Assembly (NCBI GenBank): GCA_019022495.1
Contig: JAFEKR010000004.1
Span: 3,658,001-3,722,000 of the forward strand
DNA length: 64,000 bases
Reading direction: 5' to 3'
Origin: Epichloe hybrida
Taxonomy: Eukaryota > Ascomycota > Sordariomycetes > Hypocreales > Clavicipitaceae
In this document: piece by piece, positions 22,146 to 33,800 of the stretch
How positions within the stretch are numbered: position 1 is the first letter of the stretch
How the letters are laid out: each line of letters starts with the position of its first letter
Notes under the pieces: model-generated
The model's input: only the letters and a program-made list of their open reading frames with translations
Told to the model about the DNA's origin: nothing
Database searches by the model: none
Translations under genes and position numbers: made by a program

Positions 22146-25100
22146 GATGTCTGTTTGTTGTAATCGAGATGTGGGGTTTCCCGTCTTGTGGTTTCTCGAC
22201 GATGTATAGATGTATAAGGGTATGGGTGTATAGGTGTGACAAGACCAAGGGAGTATTCTCAGATATTCAAGCAAGTGTTGAAGTTATTGTGCAAGGCCGT
22301 GGGACTGTGTAACACGCGAGAAGAATGTGGTGTGACTCAGATGAGGAGAAATGTTCCTCGTATAGAGTAGAAGTGCTTAGACGGGTCTCCGAGGAATGGG
22401 AATGGAAATGGAAATGAAAGAGGAGGAAGAAAAGCTTGGAACCTTATTGAACACAGCGGCCCCTTTTATACTTTTTGATCAAGGTCGGCCCCTGGTCGTT
22501 ATGCCCTAAGTGAAACAGACATCACGACAATTCGTCTAATCGTGTTGAGTATTCTTATACCCCGCTTGACATGATATCAGGAAACTACAAGACAACGACA
22601 TTGGAGCCGGGAGACAAGACGATCACGGCGGCTTGCATGAGGTGGATCGACGGCGTAACATGGAGGAGGCATTGGTGGTGGAGCGAATATACCCTTGGCC
22701 AAGCGTATAATAGGCTTTGCCCATCGTGTAATCCGTAGGCTGAAAGAGAACAAAAGGATCATCCCAAAGGGCCTAAAGGGGAGGGTGTGAGCAGAAGCAG
22801 CATGGGCCAACGATGATGCTAAGCGAGCGTGCGCTTGTCGTGTATATTACGTGCATCTTCAAGGGGCGTGTAACTTGAGTTTGTGCTTGCGCTTGGAAAA
22901 TGCAAACTCAAGAAGAGAGAAAGGAAGCATATGCGTTATTGACAGGGATTTGTTGACGAAACGGAGTCAAAAGGCAAAGAAGGAACAGAACAGGGGGAAA
23001 AAAAAAAAAAAAAAAAAAAAAAAAGGTGCTGCAAGAAGGACCAAGGCCCACCAAAACCATCAAATCGGCTTGGTGATGTGACTTTTTCTTTTCCATATCC
23101 AGCCCGACGGAGAAGTGGCTGCGCTAGCAGTTGGGGCGCTTATGAATTTAAGGAAACGGAAATGGAAATTGGGCACGGGGAGGGGGGAATTGAAAACCCA
23201 AAGTCGGTGGGCAAATTTCCGTAGTGGTGGTGTAAGGAAGCCGTATCCGGGTTCCGGGTCGGGCGACATTGAATGATGAGGCAGGGCGGCGAACGAGACC
23301 ATCCAAAGAAGAAGTCTGGTACCTCGGTGCTTGGGTCGGGTCGGGTTGGGTCGGGTTGGGTTGTTGGGTTGGGTTGGGTTGGTTGTCGGGTCCCAAGGTC
23401 GTCGTCGGTAAGTACCTCGAGGATGCTCATCAGTGAGTGCAAGACGATGGACGAATCCGCCCTGGCTGGGGGTTGGATGGATGATGCGTTGTCAAGATAA
23501 CGAGAGTCGACGACGGACGGACGGAATGCTCTGTGCGACCACGAGCTGTGATTACATCAACCTGGTCCGTCCGTCGATGGGCTCGTGGGACTGACTCTCT
23601 GGCCCTTGATGATGCTTGATCTGCCCGCGCCAAAACCAGCCTCTTTTCGCAGAGCACCATCAGGAAACTTACAATTTGTATCCAGTTCGTTCATCGAGCC
23701 TCGTTCTGCGCGGAAGAGCTTCTTGATTGGCCTTTAATCGGAGGTCCCGGTTTCCTGTGGAAGGAAGCAGACACCGAGCTACCCGCTGCGACTTCTTCAT
23801 GGCTGATTGGCTCAGCCGATTGGCTGGCCGATGGGCTGATCCGCGTTGGAAGTTCGAAGTGTCATCACTTCTTGTCATCTTGCTCCCCCACCATTCCAGG
23901 ACAAGCGACAAGCGAACGATGAAGAAGATTTAATTAGTAAGAGTCCACGTCCACATTGGAACGCGTGTACCTAACGAATATGCCTAATTCAATTCGGGGA
24001 TGTCTACGCACCACCACCACCACCACCACCACCACCTTACGTAAACACATGGGCTTGGAGGGGCCCAATGGAGGGGCGTGCGAGTTGACATATTATGGCA
24101 AGTCCAATCCATCCAGTAATATGCCTATAGCCGCACCTGCCTCAGCTCCTGCAGGAGTCATTACTATGCTCCGTACGGATTAGTAGCCAGGGAATTCTCT
24201 TTCCAAGCTTGTCCTCCCCGTATCTGTCCTCATTCGTCTGCCTTGGAGTATGGACGAGGGAATGTTGACTGAAAACTCACATTCACCCGGTTACGAGAAG
24301 CAACGAGGAGACGCCAGAATAGATCACTATTGCATACAACCTTTGTCCCTCACCTACGGATTAATCCCCAGTTAATTACCACCCTAGCATGAATGTCTGT
24401 CTTGGTATTACAACCAAGACCTTGATAGGACCGGACTCTTGTACATGTATTACGAATTATGGCAAAGGTCCTTTTAGTCAGTCTACAGCTTTATTAGCCA
24501 CAAACAACAAAATGTACTAATAAGGATGAGCCTGCGCGGTATAACACAGCGGCAGGGTTCAAACTCGGATTAAGGATCTCAGTGCTCACCATAATAACCT
24601 GGTGCACACACACACACACGCCCTCCCCTGGTAGAGAACAACCTATATTACGTGGTAGATAGAACTCCCGCACGTGGGCTGATGATGGGGCAATTTCTCT
24701 TCGAGCGAGTTGGTCCACCGTCTATCTCATCATGGCATGACCACCCACCTGCCAGGTAGGTTACCTGCACGGAGTACTCCGTAGTCCGTAGGCATCTCGA
24801 GAATTGGGACGGACAGGAACAGGTATAAAGGGCGTGTGGGTGCCGGTGACGCCAGCTTACCGCTACTTGGTTGATCCCATCACTGCGCCAACTACGGAGT
24901 ACATATGTACATATTACATCACGCTAATAATAAGTGTCTTGTGTGCTGCCCGTCTGTCCCTGTGGTCAAGGTCAAGATGTCAACTCCTCGTAGCTGGACG
25001 AGGGTGGCAAATCCCAACAGGGCCAGTGAGGGTCAGATACCGAACAACGTCAGGCACACATGCATCCTCGGTGCCGCGCTTGCTGCGCCCTCATCGTCTT

Positions 25101-25681
25101 GGACACGGCAGCCTGCACGCCATTTCTGCAGTCATCCATGCATTGCCATTGCCATTGAGCCTTGCTCCACTCCGTACGGACGGACGTGCGATGCGACCAC
25201 GGAAAAAAAAAAAAAAAAAACCAACCCCTTCAATCATGATGAGACAGGGACCCTTGAACGAACCACGTTGTTGACTCCGGGAAGCCTAGGAACAACAATC
25301 ACTTTCTTCTTTCTCCCTTCTTTCTTGGACAAGCGTGCGTTTGCGTGCGTTTGCGTGCGTCTGGGTCTTGCAGAAAACCCCCGAGATTCTTGCTCATTAC
25401 TATCTAGTCCGTATGCGCACAGCATCTCCCAGATAACCCATGACCAAAAGTCCGCCATTTATAGCCCAATGGAAACCAAAGCGTCATCTCATCTTTCCTC
25501 ATGGCCCCGAATCCTCCTTGTCCATCAATCGACTAGAACACACTCTTCCTAAAAGCCTGCCGCGCACATACGCTCCCCAGTGCTGAACGAGCGATGAAAA
25601 AATGTAGTAAAGTGGACGGGCATCATGCGAATAAACAGCGTAAAGGCCTCTCAGCCCATGTCGCGCTTGATTGTCGGTTGT
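22146..25681. other. Long intergenic region, no gene recognised
   Basis: 3.5 kb lies between the KXD1 start and the Dgk1 stop, with no recognisable protein. Contents: an A run near 22999-23024, a G-rich TTGGG/TCGGG tract (listed separately), CAC trinucleotides near 24010-24037, a CA microsatellite near 24604-24619, an A run near 25202-25220, and several TACTCCGTA-type motifs (24168, 24769, 24891, 25167). The first few hundred bases probably hold the KXD1 promoter. Confidence 0.45.
23333..23390 (+). repeat. GGGTTGGG/GGGTCGGG tract with G-quadruplex potential
   Basis: Ten GGG runs spaced mostly by two bases (TT or TC) occur in 58 bases on the plus strand. This meets the usual G3N1-7 pattern for an intramolecular quadruplex several times over. 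It resembles a telomere-like repeat, but the unit is 5 bp and not TTAGGG. It lies about 1.2 kb upstream of the KXD1 start. Confidence 0.8.
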
Positions 25682-26869
25682 TCAACCAAAGATCTTGAGG
25701 AAGCCCCAGATCCCGATGCCGCTGAAAACAGGAATGGTCAGATTGTCATCCCATCCAAATATGTCGACGGCTTCGCTGGCCGAGGCTGCAAAACCATTCC
25801 ACAGGCCCAGGATGGCAAGGGCCAAAGTTCCTGAAACTGTGGCCGCGCTTTGAGACACGCCCAGGGCATTTGTCACGGCCAGAGGCAACGACAGAGTGCC
25901 CTTGAACATGAAGTCCTCATCACCAGGCATTGGTCCGGTGGCGGGGACGAGCCAGCCGTACCAGAAGAACGAGGTTGCGACGCCGACCAGGAACGCGGCC
26001 AGCGAGCCGGCCAGGGACTTGCCGCGGCGAAGTCGAGGTGTATATCGGCCCCAAAGACGACCAAAGGTGCTGGCAGCAGTGTCGCACCAACTCAGTAGAA
26101 GAACACTCATGACAGCCACATCTTTGGGGAGGAAATACAAGACAGCCCAGGCACCGAGCAGGTAGAAGATGACACCGTTGTAGCCCGAGTACTCGCTCTC
26201 TCGCATCAGCGCGCCGAGGAGGCGCACGTACAACCTGTTCACCGAGCTGTATCGATGTCGCAAAAAGTCCGTGGTCGCGATGGGAATCAGGCCCGCCATG
26301 AGATACGGTGGCACGAACTCCGTCCGTGTACCAGTCGTGTACAGCCATACCACGCAAAAGCCAATGGACACGTGGAGGACCTTGCGAGGAACCTCGTGCT
26401 TGTGAACAAAGGTTCGCCAATGTCGATGGATTGGAATGAGTCCCAACGGGCTGGGGCTTCGGCTGAAGTCGCGCCACGACCAGCCTGAAGAAGGCTGCGG
26501 GGGGGCAAGGTGGCCGTGATCCGCGGCGACCTTGGCTTTGGAGCTTGCGTCCTTGTCGATAATCGCTTGTTTGGACGTGGCAGATTTCGTCACCGGGTTC
26601 GAGTTGCTGGGCGCCATGCGAGCAAGCTTTCGAGGATCGATGGGGGATCTACTCCTCGTTCGAGACCTTCGGAGCCCGGGGGCTTCGTCGTCAATCTCGT
26701 CTTCCAGCGGATGTCCCCCCAGCGACTGCTGCGAGGACTTCATCCTCTTCCTTGCCGCGGAGCGCGTCGTGGGCGCAACATAGTCTACATCATGCTCGGA
26801 GGGTGTAGGGCTCGGCGATATGACACGGGGCGTCTCGGGAACGGCCGAGGACCTGCGACGCAGAGACAT
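25682..26869 (-). CDS. CTP-dependent diacylglycerol kinase Dgk1-like membrane protein
   Basis: Dgk1 phosphorylates diacylglycerol with CTP to phosphatidate at the ER/nuclear membrane, opposing the lipin Pah1. A single exon of 395 residues starts at ATG 26869 (MSLRRRSS). The first ~150 residues are polar, Ser/Arg-rich and disordered. The membrane domain follows: HEVPRKVLHVSIGFCVVWLY, then several hydrophobic helices. Family blocks include SEYSGYNGVIFYLLG and SWCDTAASTFGRLWGR, followed by RLRRGKSLAGSLAA, which fits the conserved cytidylyltransferase-like D.AA...G...G / GKS..GS signature of Dgk1/dolichol-kinase-type enzymes. Yeast Dgk1 is 290 residues; the extra length is the N-terminal tail. 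The gene is divergent from spb4. An upstream in-frame extension exists but is compositionally unlike the protein, so I chose the internal ATG. Confidence 0.88.
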   Translation of the reverse strand: MSLRRRSSAVPETPRVISPSPTPSEHDVDYVAPTTRSAARKRMKSSQQSLGGHPLEDEIDDEAPGLRRSRTRSRSPIDPRKLARMAPSNSNPVTKSATSKQAIIDKDASSKAKVAADHGHLAPPQPSSGWSWRDFSRSPSPLGLIPIHRHWRTFVHKHEVPRKVLHVSIGFCVVWLYTTGTRTEFVPPYLMAGLIPIATTDFLRHRYSSVNRLYVRLLGALMRESEYSGYNGVIFYLLGAWAVLYFLPKDVAVMSVLLLSWCDTAASTFGRLWGRYTPRLRRGKSLAGSLAAFLVGVATSFFWYGWLVPATGPMPGDEDFMFKGTLSLPLAVTNALGVSQSAATVSGTLALAILGLWNGFAASASEAVDIFGWDDNLTIPVFSGIGIWGFLKIFG

Positions 26870-27836
26870 GGTGAATGATATGGGCGGTAGCGCAGAGCAG
26901 TAGAGAGTACCGACGATTACGCGATGAAGCGACACGAACAAAGATGGCCAGAGAATCTGGTCGTCAAACGGACCGGAGGTCGAAGGTGGCGACAAAGTCG
27001 ACGAGGAGGAGGAGGCGGAGGCGGAGGACAGATGAGAGTCGTAGTATTTGTCTCGGCGCGAGCGACGCGCCGTAAAAGGGTGGCTGCCGTCGCTCGAGTT
27101 AAATGGAAAGAAAGGACTACACAGGATCGAGCGTTTTTGCGAAAAGGTCAGCGGCTCTATCGAATCCAGGATGATGATGTTCAGCGATGCAGTAGAGGTG
27201 ATGGACCCCACCGCATGACGCAATGAACAAAGAGGACTTCGAGGTACGGCGGCGGCTTGTGCAGCACGGCGCGTGCATGAAGGATGGTCGGGAGGAGGGA
27301 GGAGGGAGGAGGGAGGAGGGAGAAACGGGACGAGTAGGTATTCAAGGATGCGCCGTGAGATTACGTGGTGGTTTGGTTTGGACTTCTGGGACTTGGGGAC
27401 GAGCTGAGAAGCGATATTTTTGCAAACGAGTGGCCGGCCGTGTGGAATTTTTGCCGGCTTGTCATTTTGTCGGTTGGACAAGTTGGGCGGTGGGGCAGCC
27501 AGGGGTACCGCCGGGCTTTTGGCGCAGGGAAAAAAGCATGTGACTCGTGACGGGACGCGGCAGAAAAGGGTTTCTCTACCCGCCGCCCAAGTCCCCGCTA
27601 CTTTTTGCATCTCACGTGCTGATAAGACCAGAACTTTGGCGATAGCGTCAACTTTTTGTTCCGCCGGCGGCGCAGCAATCCCTCCAACAAGCAGTCAAGC
27701 AAAGCAGTCAAGCAGAGCAGTCAAGCAGAGCAGTCAAGCAGAGTAGTCAAGCAGAGCAGTCAAGCAGAGCAGTCAAGCAGTGCAGTCAAGCAGTGAGCTA
27801 CTCGGATATTCCACCACTCCGATTTCCCATACAACC
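26870..27836. promoter_or_regulatory. Divergent promoter region between dgk1 and spb4
   Basis: 967 bases separate the two start codons, so both promoters must lie here. It contains a purine-rich GGAGGGA repeat near 27291-27322 and the 13-bp tandem array at 27691-27794. No TATA box was recognised with confidence. Confidence 0.5.
27691..27794 (+). repeat. 13-bp tandem repeat, eight units, just upstream of spb4
   Basis: Eight head-to-tail units of GCAGTCAAGCAGA (some end in T or carry one change) span 104 bases and end 42 bases before the spb4 ATG. The array is therefore in the 5' untranslated region or core promoter. There is no indel between units. Confidence 0.92.
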
Positions 27837-29826
27837 ATGGCGCCTGCAAAGGTTGCTCTCAAGAGGAATCCCAGAAGCTGGGATGCCCTCGCCACGCCAC
27901 TTGCGCAATGGATCTTGGACGCCGTCCAGACCCTGGGGTTTCCGCAGATGACGCCTGTGCAAGCCGCCACTATACCGCATTTTATGGGAAACAAGGACGT
28001 GGTTGTCGAGGTCAGGTCACACATCGCATTCCACGACCACAACTCTGCCCGGGCCGGGCCGTTGCTATGACGAGCAGATATCTCTAACATTTAGATTCGC
28101 GCAGGCCGTCACCGGCAGTGGGAAAACCATTGCCTTTTTGCTCCCCGTCGTCCAACGCATTCTGCGCCTCGAGGAACCCACCAAGAAACATCACGTCGCC
28201 GCCATTATCGTCTCGCCCACAAGGGAACTCGCTGCGCAAATACACACTGTCCTCCTGTCGCTATTAGAGTTCCATGCGCCGTCCGCCGAGATACTGCCAT
28301 ACCTAAAGGATGACGAGAAGAGGCCTTCGACCGCAGCGCCGGTCATTGTGCCGCAACTCCTCGTTGGCGGCACGACCTCGACGGCTCAAGATGCCCAGTT
28401 CTTCATGCGCCATAGTCCCAATGTTTTGATATCGTCTCCCGGAAGACTAGTCGAGCTATTGTCGTCACCGCACGTCCATTGTCCGCAGTCCTCGTTTGAG
28501 ATGCTTGTCCTGGACGAGGCAGACCGGCTTCTGGACTTGGGGTTCAAGCAAGATCTGCAGGGCATCATTTCGCAACTACCGAAACAGAGGCGCACCGGCC
28601 TTTTCAGCGCCAGCGTGAGCGAGGCCGTCTCCGAGATCATCCGCGTGGGACTGCGGAACCCCGTCAAGATTGTGGTTCGGGTCAAGATGAAGGATGGCGG
28701 CGTCTTGGAGGATCGTAAGACGCCAGCGAGTCTGAAAATGACGTACATGGTGACACCCGCCACACATAAATTGCCGGCACTGGCGCAATTACTCGAAAAG
28801 CTGCCCATCAGGCCTCAGCGAACGATTGTGTTTCTATCCACTTGTGCGGCGGTCGACTACTTCCAGCATGTGCTGCCTGGCCTGCTGCTGCCCGCAGGGT
28901 TCTCGTTAATACCGCTCCACGGCAAGCACCCTGCCAAAGTACGAGAGAAGAACTTTGCGAAGTTCCTGGGCTCAGTTTCGCCCACCGTCTTGGTCACGAC
29001 CGACTTGGCAGCACGGGGGCTCGATATCCCACAGGTCGACCTGGTGGTGCAAATGGATCCGCCGTCAGACCCAAAAGTCTTTATTCACCGCAGCGGGAGA
29101 GCCGGTCGAGCAGGCAGAAAGGGGCTGGCGGTGGTGATGCTCCATCCCGGGCGGGAAGAGGACTACGTGCGGTTCCTGGAAATCCGCAAGACGCCCATCG
29201 TCCCACTGGACAGGCCGCAGGTGGCCATATCGGAAGACACGGCGGCAGCTGCCACGGAGAAGATGCGGAAGCTGGCCGGGACGGACCGAGCCATCTACGA
29301 CAAGGCCCAAAGGGCCTTTGTCAGCTGGGTACGGAGCTACAGTGCCCACCAAGCGACGTCCATCTTCCGGGTCGCCGACCTCGACTGGGCAGACCTGGCC
29401 AACGCATGGGGACTGCTGCGCTTGCCGCGCATGCCCGAGCTCAAGAACTGGAAGGGCGACAAGATGCTCGGCGTGGAGATGATGGACTGGGACGCATTCG
29501 CATACAAGGACAAGGCACGGGAAAGGGCCAGGCAGGAGGCGCTCGAGGCGCAGCGGAACGGGGCCGTCGAGGAGCAGAGAAAGGCCGACAAGTCGCGCAA
29601 GAGGAAGAATGAGGCGTGGAGCAACAAGACGGGCCACGAGGAGCAGCGCGTGGAGAGGCGCGAGAAGAGGCACAAGAGGAAAGAGGCGGAGAAGAAGGCC
29701 AGCATGACGGAGGAGGAGAAGCTGGACAAGGCGAAGCTGGATGAGCTGATCCGCCGCGTGAGAGAGCAGAACCTGGCCAAAGCCGCTGCGGCCAAGGATG
29801 ATGAGTTTGAAGGCTTTGACGACTAG
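27837..29826 (+). CDS. ATP-dependent rRNA helicase Spb4 (DEAD-box)
   Basis: Spb4 is a nucleolar DEAD-box helicase for 27S pre-rRNA processing in 60S subunit assembly. Exon 1 is 27837-28010 and exon 2 is 28105-29826. The 94-nt intron (GTCAGG..GCAG, branch CTAAC) falls exactly before motif I, giving [13 protein letters not shown] and 631 residues. The Q motif region reads GFPQMTPVQ. Motif I is AVTGSGKT (59-66), Ia PTRELA (96), II DEAD (195-198), III SAS (226-228), [31 protein letters not shown]. The C-terminal ~120 residues are Lys/Arg/Glu-rich, as in Spb4 orthologues. The start was chosen for its ACAACCATGG context. An alternative acceptor (TTAG at 28092-28093) would break the frame at motif I. 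Confidence 0.96.
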
Positions 29827-30872
29827 ATGCCGGACTCGGAATAATAACACCCGCCCGCGCCCGGGCGTTGACCGACTTGCAGCTGTAACTATCATACATG
29901 TACTTGTTTGCCGCGACGGCCCCCGTCGTCTTTTTCCACAGGAGCATTGCCTGACGCGGGACGAACGGCCACGGCCGGTGGAAAGGGGGGGGGGGTCATG
30001 TCATGTCATGCCACGCAGTCCGAGTTTCTTCATGTCCTACGCACGCTTGCAGCCCGCCCACAGTCGGGCGTTTCTGCATCTTTGACCCGGCGAGGCGTGT
30101 GTGTGGTCGGGACGGTGAGCATTGGGGAAGATGCCCATGGCATGCATGGCCTTGACAAGGGAACGGGGTATACCGTATGACTTACAGGTTTAGACGTCCA
30201 TCTCCAGCCCGGCATGAAACAAACGTGGGAACAGCACGGCCGGGATGATTACCGTGTGGACATGGACATGGACATGGACATGGGACACACGTCTTGGTGA
30301 ACTCTTGTATTAAATAAGACAAAACTATCTAGGTACCTAGAAGAATCCTAGACAGCCTGCTTCATCTATCATATGCCAGACAAGTACCAGTCCCTCAAAT
30401 TCAGACTCTGCCGGATCTTGGCTCGACTGTCATCGCACTTCTTTTAGGGGTGAGTTTTTTTTTTTTTTTATAGGAATTTCTTCTTCTTTTGTACCTTGTT
30501 TCCTGCTGCAACGCGAGTTAGATAAGATGAAACATGTGTGTCAACTTCATCATCATTTTTTGCTGCGTCGTAACATAAACAAGACGAGATCCCGAGACGC
30601 TCCACCCCGTCTGCCCTGTGACACGTTCTAGACTTGGTATCACTACGGTGTAGGAAATAAAAGGAAAAAAGAGAGACACCGAGCAAAAGAGCCCTTCAGT
30701 GTAAGCTGCCGGTTGTAGCCGACCGGAATACTGTATAGTGCCAGCTCCTTGATTGACGGACCGTGAGGCTTCACAAGCCATAAAATTCCCAGCCATCTCC
30801 CTTGTCCGTCAGGGGCTCGACCTTCCGCCCTCTCAGCTCTGGCACAAACTCGCTTCTCAGTTCTTCGTGCAG
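29827..30872. other. Convergent intergenic region between spb4 and crm1
   Basis: No gene is recognised. It contains a G run near 29987-29996, a GGACAT hexamer repeat near 30258-30284, a T run near 30456-30469, and the 3' regions of both neighbours. Confidence 0.45.
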
Positions 30873-33800
30873 TCAGAGCTCTTCATCCTCCAGCTCGGAT
30901 GGCTTCAATAGACCGCCCACCTTTTGTCGTCTTTCCATGTCGGCAGCCTTGGCATCGCGTTCTTGTTGCTCCTTCTCGACAACAAACAGCTCTGCATTGT
31001 CGCCGGCAAACTCTTTGAGCGAGATGAGGAAATCTCGCATGTTGAGGCGAAACTTGTCATATTGCGTGTTGAGCGACAACAGTCCCTCCACAAAACTCGT
31101 CACTTGGGCACTGTCGAGCGGGAAGAGAGGGTCAGCTGGAGATTACACAAAAAAAAAAAATCGACATTATTATTCAAGTGGCAAGAGGGTGACATACGCT
31201 TGTAGATTCGGGAAAGCATTGCGCAGCAGAGTCGCCACCGAGTTACCGAGAAACTCCTTGTTGGTGGTCCCAGGCTGGGCTTGCTCGGCAGTGTAGATTG
31301 GTCCCTGGATTCTTGGTTGGGTACCATCGGCTGGGTGAATATAATAAAAGAGCTTCATGAGCAACATGGACTGCGTCTTGAAGCCAGCTTTGTGATCGCT
31401 GTCTGTGACAACGAACAAAACGTCCTGCAAGATCGTCATGAAGAAACGCTGGAAGAAGGCATTGGCGGTGGCAACGTCCGTCTTCTCGGCAATGTTGTTA
31501 ATCAATTCGAGACACATGTTGAGACCGGCAGCTTCGACATCACGGTTGTCGTGCTTGAAAGCCCACGAGCACGAATCAATGACAAACTTGAACTGGTTGT
31601 TATCCAGCTTCAGCAGTGCGGGGAAGCAGTGCAAGTTGATGGCACGGAGAAGGTTGAAGAATTCCACTCGGTGCTCTGGAAATTCGGAGAAGTCCTTGTT
31701 GATCATCTCCAGAGTACACTCGAATACATTCTCCATGATCGTGGGAACCTGGTCCTCCATCAAGGCGGAGAGCTTCGTGATAATGGCCGACATGGCCTTG
31801 AGGACTTCGGCATCACGAGCTCCAGCAACGTTGCGATTGTAATCGACAAGAACGCAGTCAAGCAACGGGGGAACCATCTGAGCTCGGACAGCCTGCAGAT
31901 CCTCTGCCTTTTCGACGTACGTCTCGATGAGCTTCAAGATTTCCTTCTTGATGGTTCGTAATCCTCGAACCTTGGGCATCTTGGTGGCCAATTCACCATC
32001 TCGAGCCACGGCTTCAGAGATTAGACCGCTCGTGGCACGATACATCTCCAACATGTCGTGATAGATGCGGCCAATCTGCGGGTAGAAGTAGGGTCCAATG
32101 GAGGAACAGGCCGACACATTTGTCTTCATGATGTTTCCGATGACCTTGATAGTCTCGGCGTCCTGCAGGATTGACGGGCTGACCGTCGCCTGCTTGATGA
32201 TTTCATCCCAGGCGGCGTTGGGAATATTCATCAAATCGGCCAGTAGGCGCTCTTGTTGGTGCTTGTTGCCTTGTGCCGCAACCATGTAGCCGCAAGCCTC
32301 GTAAAAAGTGTGCACTTGCTGAGGCGTGAGATCGCACGTGATTTTGCCCATGTTTCTCACAATCTCCTCGATGAAGGCCTCCTGCTCACTAGGCTGGAGT
32401 GCAACAAAGTGTCGACGACATTGCCTGGCAATCTTGATGAAGGTATCACAAGCCATGTCTTGTACACCTTCGTGAGACTCATGCATAAACTCGAACAGCT
32501 TGTTGACGACCGTCTTAAGGAACTTCCAATGCGCCTTGAGAAATCGAGGATATTGGCCGACAATGTACATGATGTTGCTTGCCACGACGGCCTTGTTGTC
32601 CTTTCCACGCTTCATCTCCGTGAGACCCAGAAGATCCTTGATGACGGTAACGAGAAAACGTTTCTCGGTTTCCTCATTCATGGCCAAGGAGATGGATCCG
32701 ATCGCCCAGCATAGCACGTTGCAGTTGTGCCACGACCATTCGGTTCCGTCAACCTGACGAGCCAGTTTCTCCGTCATGATGTTCTCTGTATCGACCACAT
32801 CCAGATGAGTGAGGTAGACCAAGCATTCTCTGATGGTCTTGTATAACTGAACGGTATCGCTTTCCTTGACGAATTCTCGGACAATTTCACCTTCATCATT
32901 CTCCACTATAAGCACTTCTTCGGGCCGGACCATTCGTTCAATCATGACGACTCGCAGATTAGAAAGAACCTCGTTGTACTTGTGCTTTCGGAGAGGGTAG
33001 TTCATCAGTAGTTTGGGATTCGGTGCGCCGCTGCCAGACATGCCACCGGCAGCCATGAGCGGGTTGATGTCGGTGATGGGGAGCTGCTGCATCTCCTCAT
33101 ATAGTTCCTGGACCAGCTTCAGCCAATAATCCAGGCAAATCTTGAAAATCTCGCGGTCGTCGATTTGAGATATTCTAATCAGGTAGTAATGTCCATGCAT
33201 GAGATAGTCTCGATTCGGAAGATTTTCAATAAGCTATTTCGCGGTGCCAAGGGTTAGCAAAACCATCACAGGTGATGGGGGGGAAAGCTTGCCTCCAGAG
33301 CTCACATTCAGGTGTGTTCCAAAAAAATTGCAGAGGAAGAGGGCCAGGTTTTGAACGAACTCCTGATCCCTGGAATTGCTCGAAGGGTACGTTGTCTTCA
33401 AGTCTAGTGAAACGGGGATAATATCCGCGATAGTGGTCAGCACTTCGGTGAACATCTTGACAAGTTGCTCGTCATACGAGTTGGACTGGCCAGCTCCACC
33501 GGTCTGAAGACTACCAATTTCCGTCAGACACTGAAGAGTAATGTTGCGGAACTCTGGGGCAGAGAGGAAGCGTGTGCGCAGAGTTTCGATCAGGTTCGTC
33601 TCGAAGATGTAGCCCAGGGGAATCCAGTTGCAGAAACGCAAGAGGGTCTCGAGGGTGGCGTGAACCAGACTGGGTTGGTCGGCCGTGGTGAGGACTTCTT
33701 GACACAGTTGGAAGATCTGCGAGAATTCAGCGCACATGGTCTGCTTAAGATTTCTCGTCTTGGTCGACGTCATCTGTTCGGCAGAGTAGTCGAAGACTTC

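Noticed and set aside
23333..23390. Interstitial telomere
   Set aside because: Units are GGGTT/GGGTC, not TTAGGG, and no subtelomeric context is visible.
24535..24605. Minus-strand tRNA-like segment (GGTTATTATGGTGAGCAC and GAGTTTGAACCCTGCC)
   Set aside because: The D loop is too short and the T stem does not pair. At best it is a degenerate tRNA relic, too weak to annotate.
26871..27610. Extension of Dgk1 by 247 N-terminal residues from an upstream start
   Set aside because: The extension is low-complexity (Ser/Pro runs), crosses the divergent promoter region and the in-frame ATG at 26869 has normal spacing to the conserved domain.
31281..31961. 226-residue plus-strand frame inside crm1
   Set aside because: It is antisense to the conserved Crm1 exon 6.
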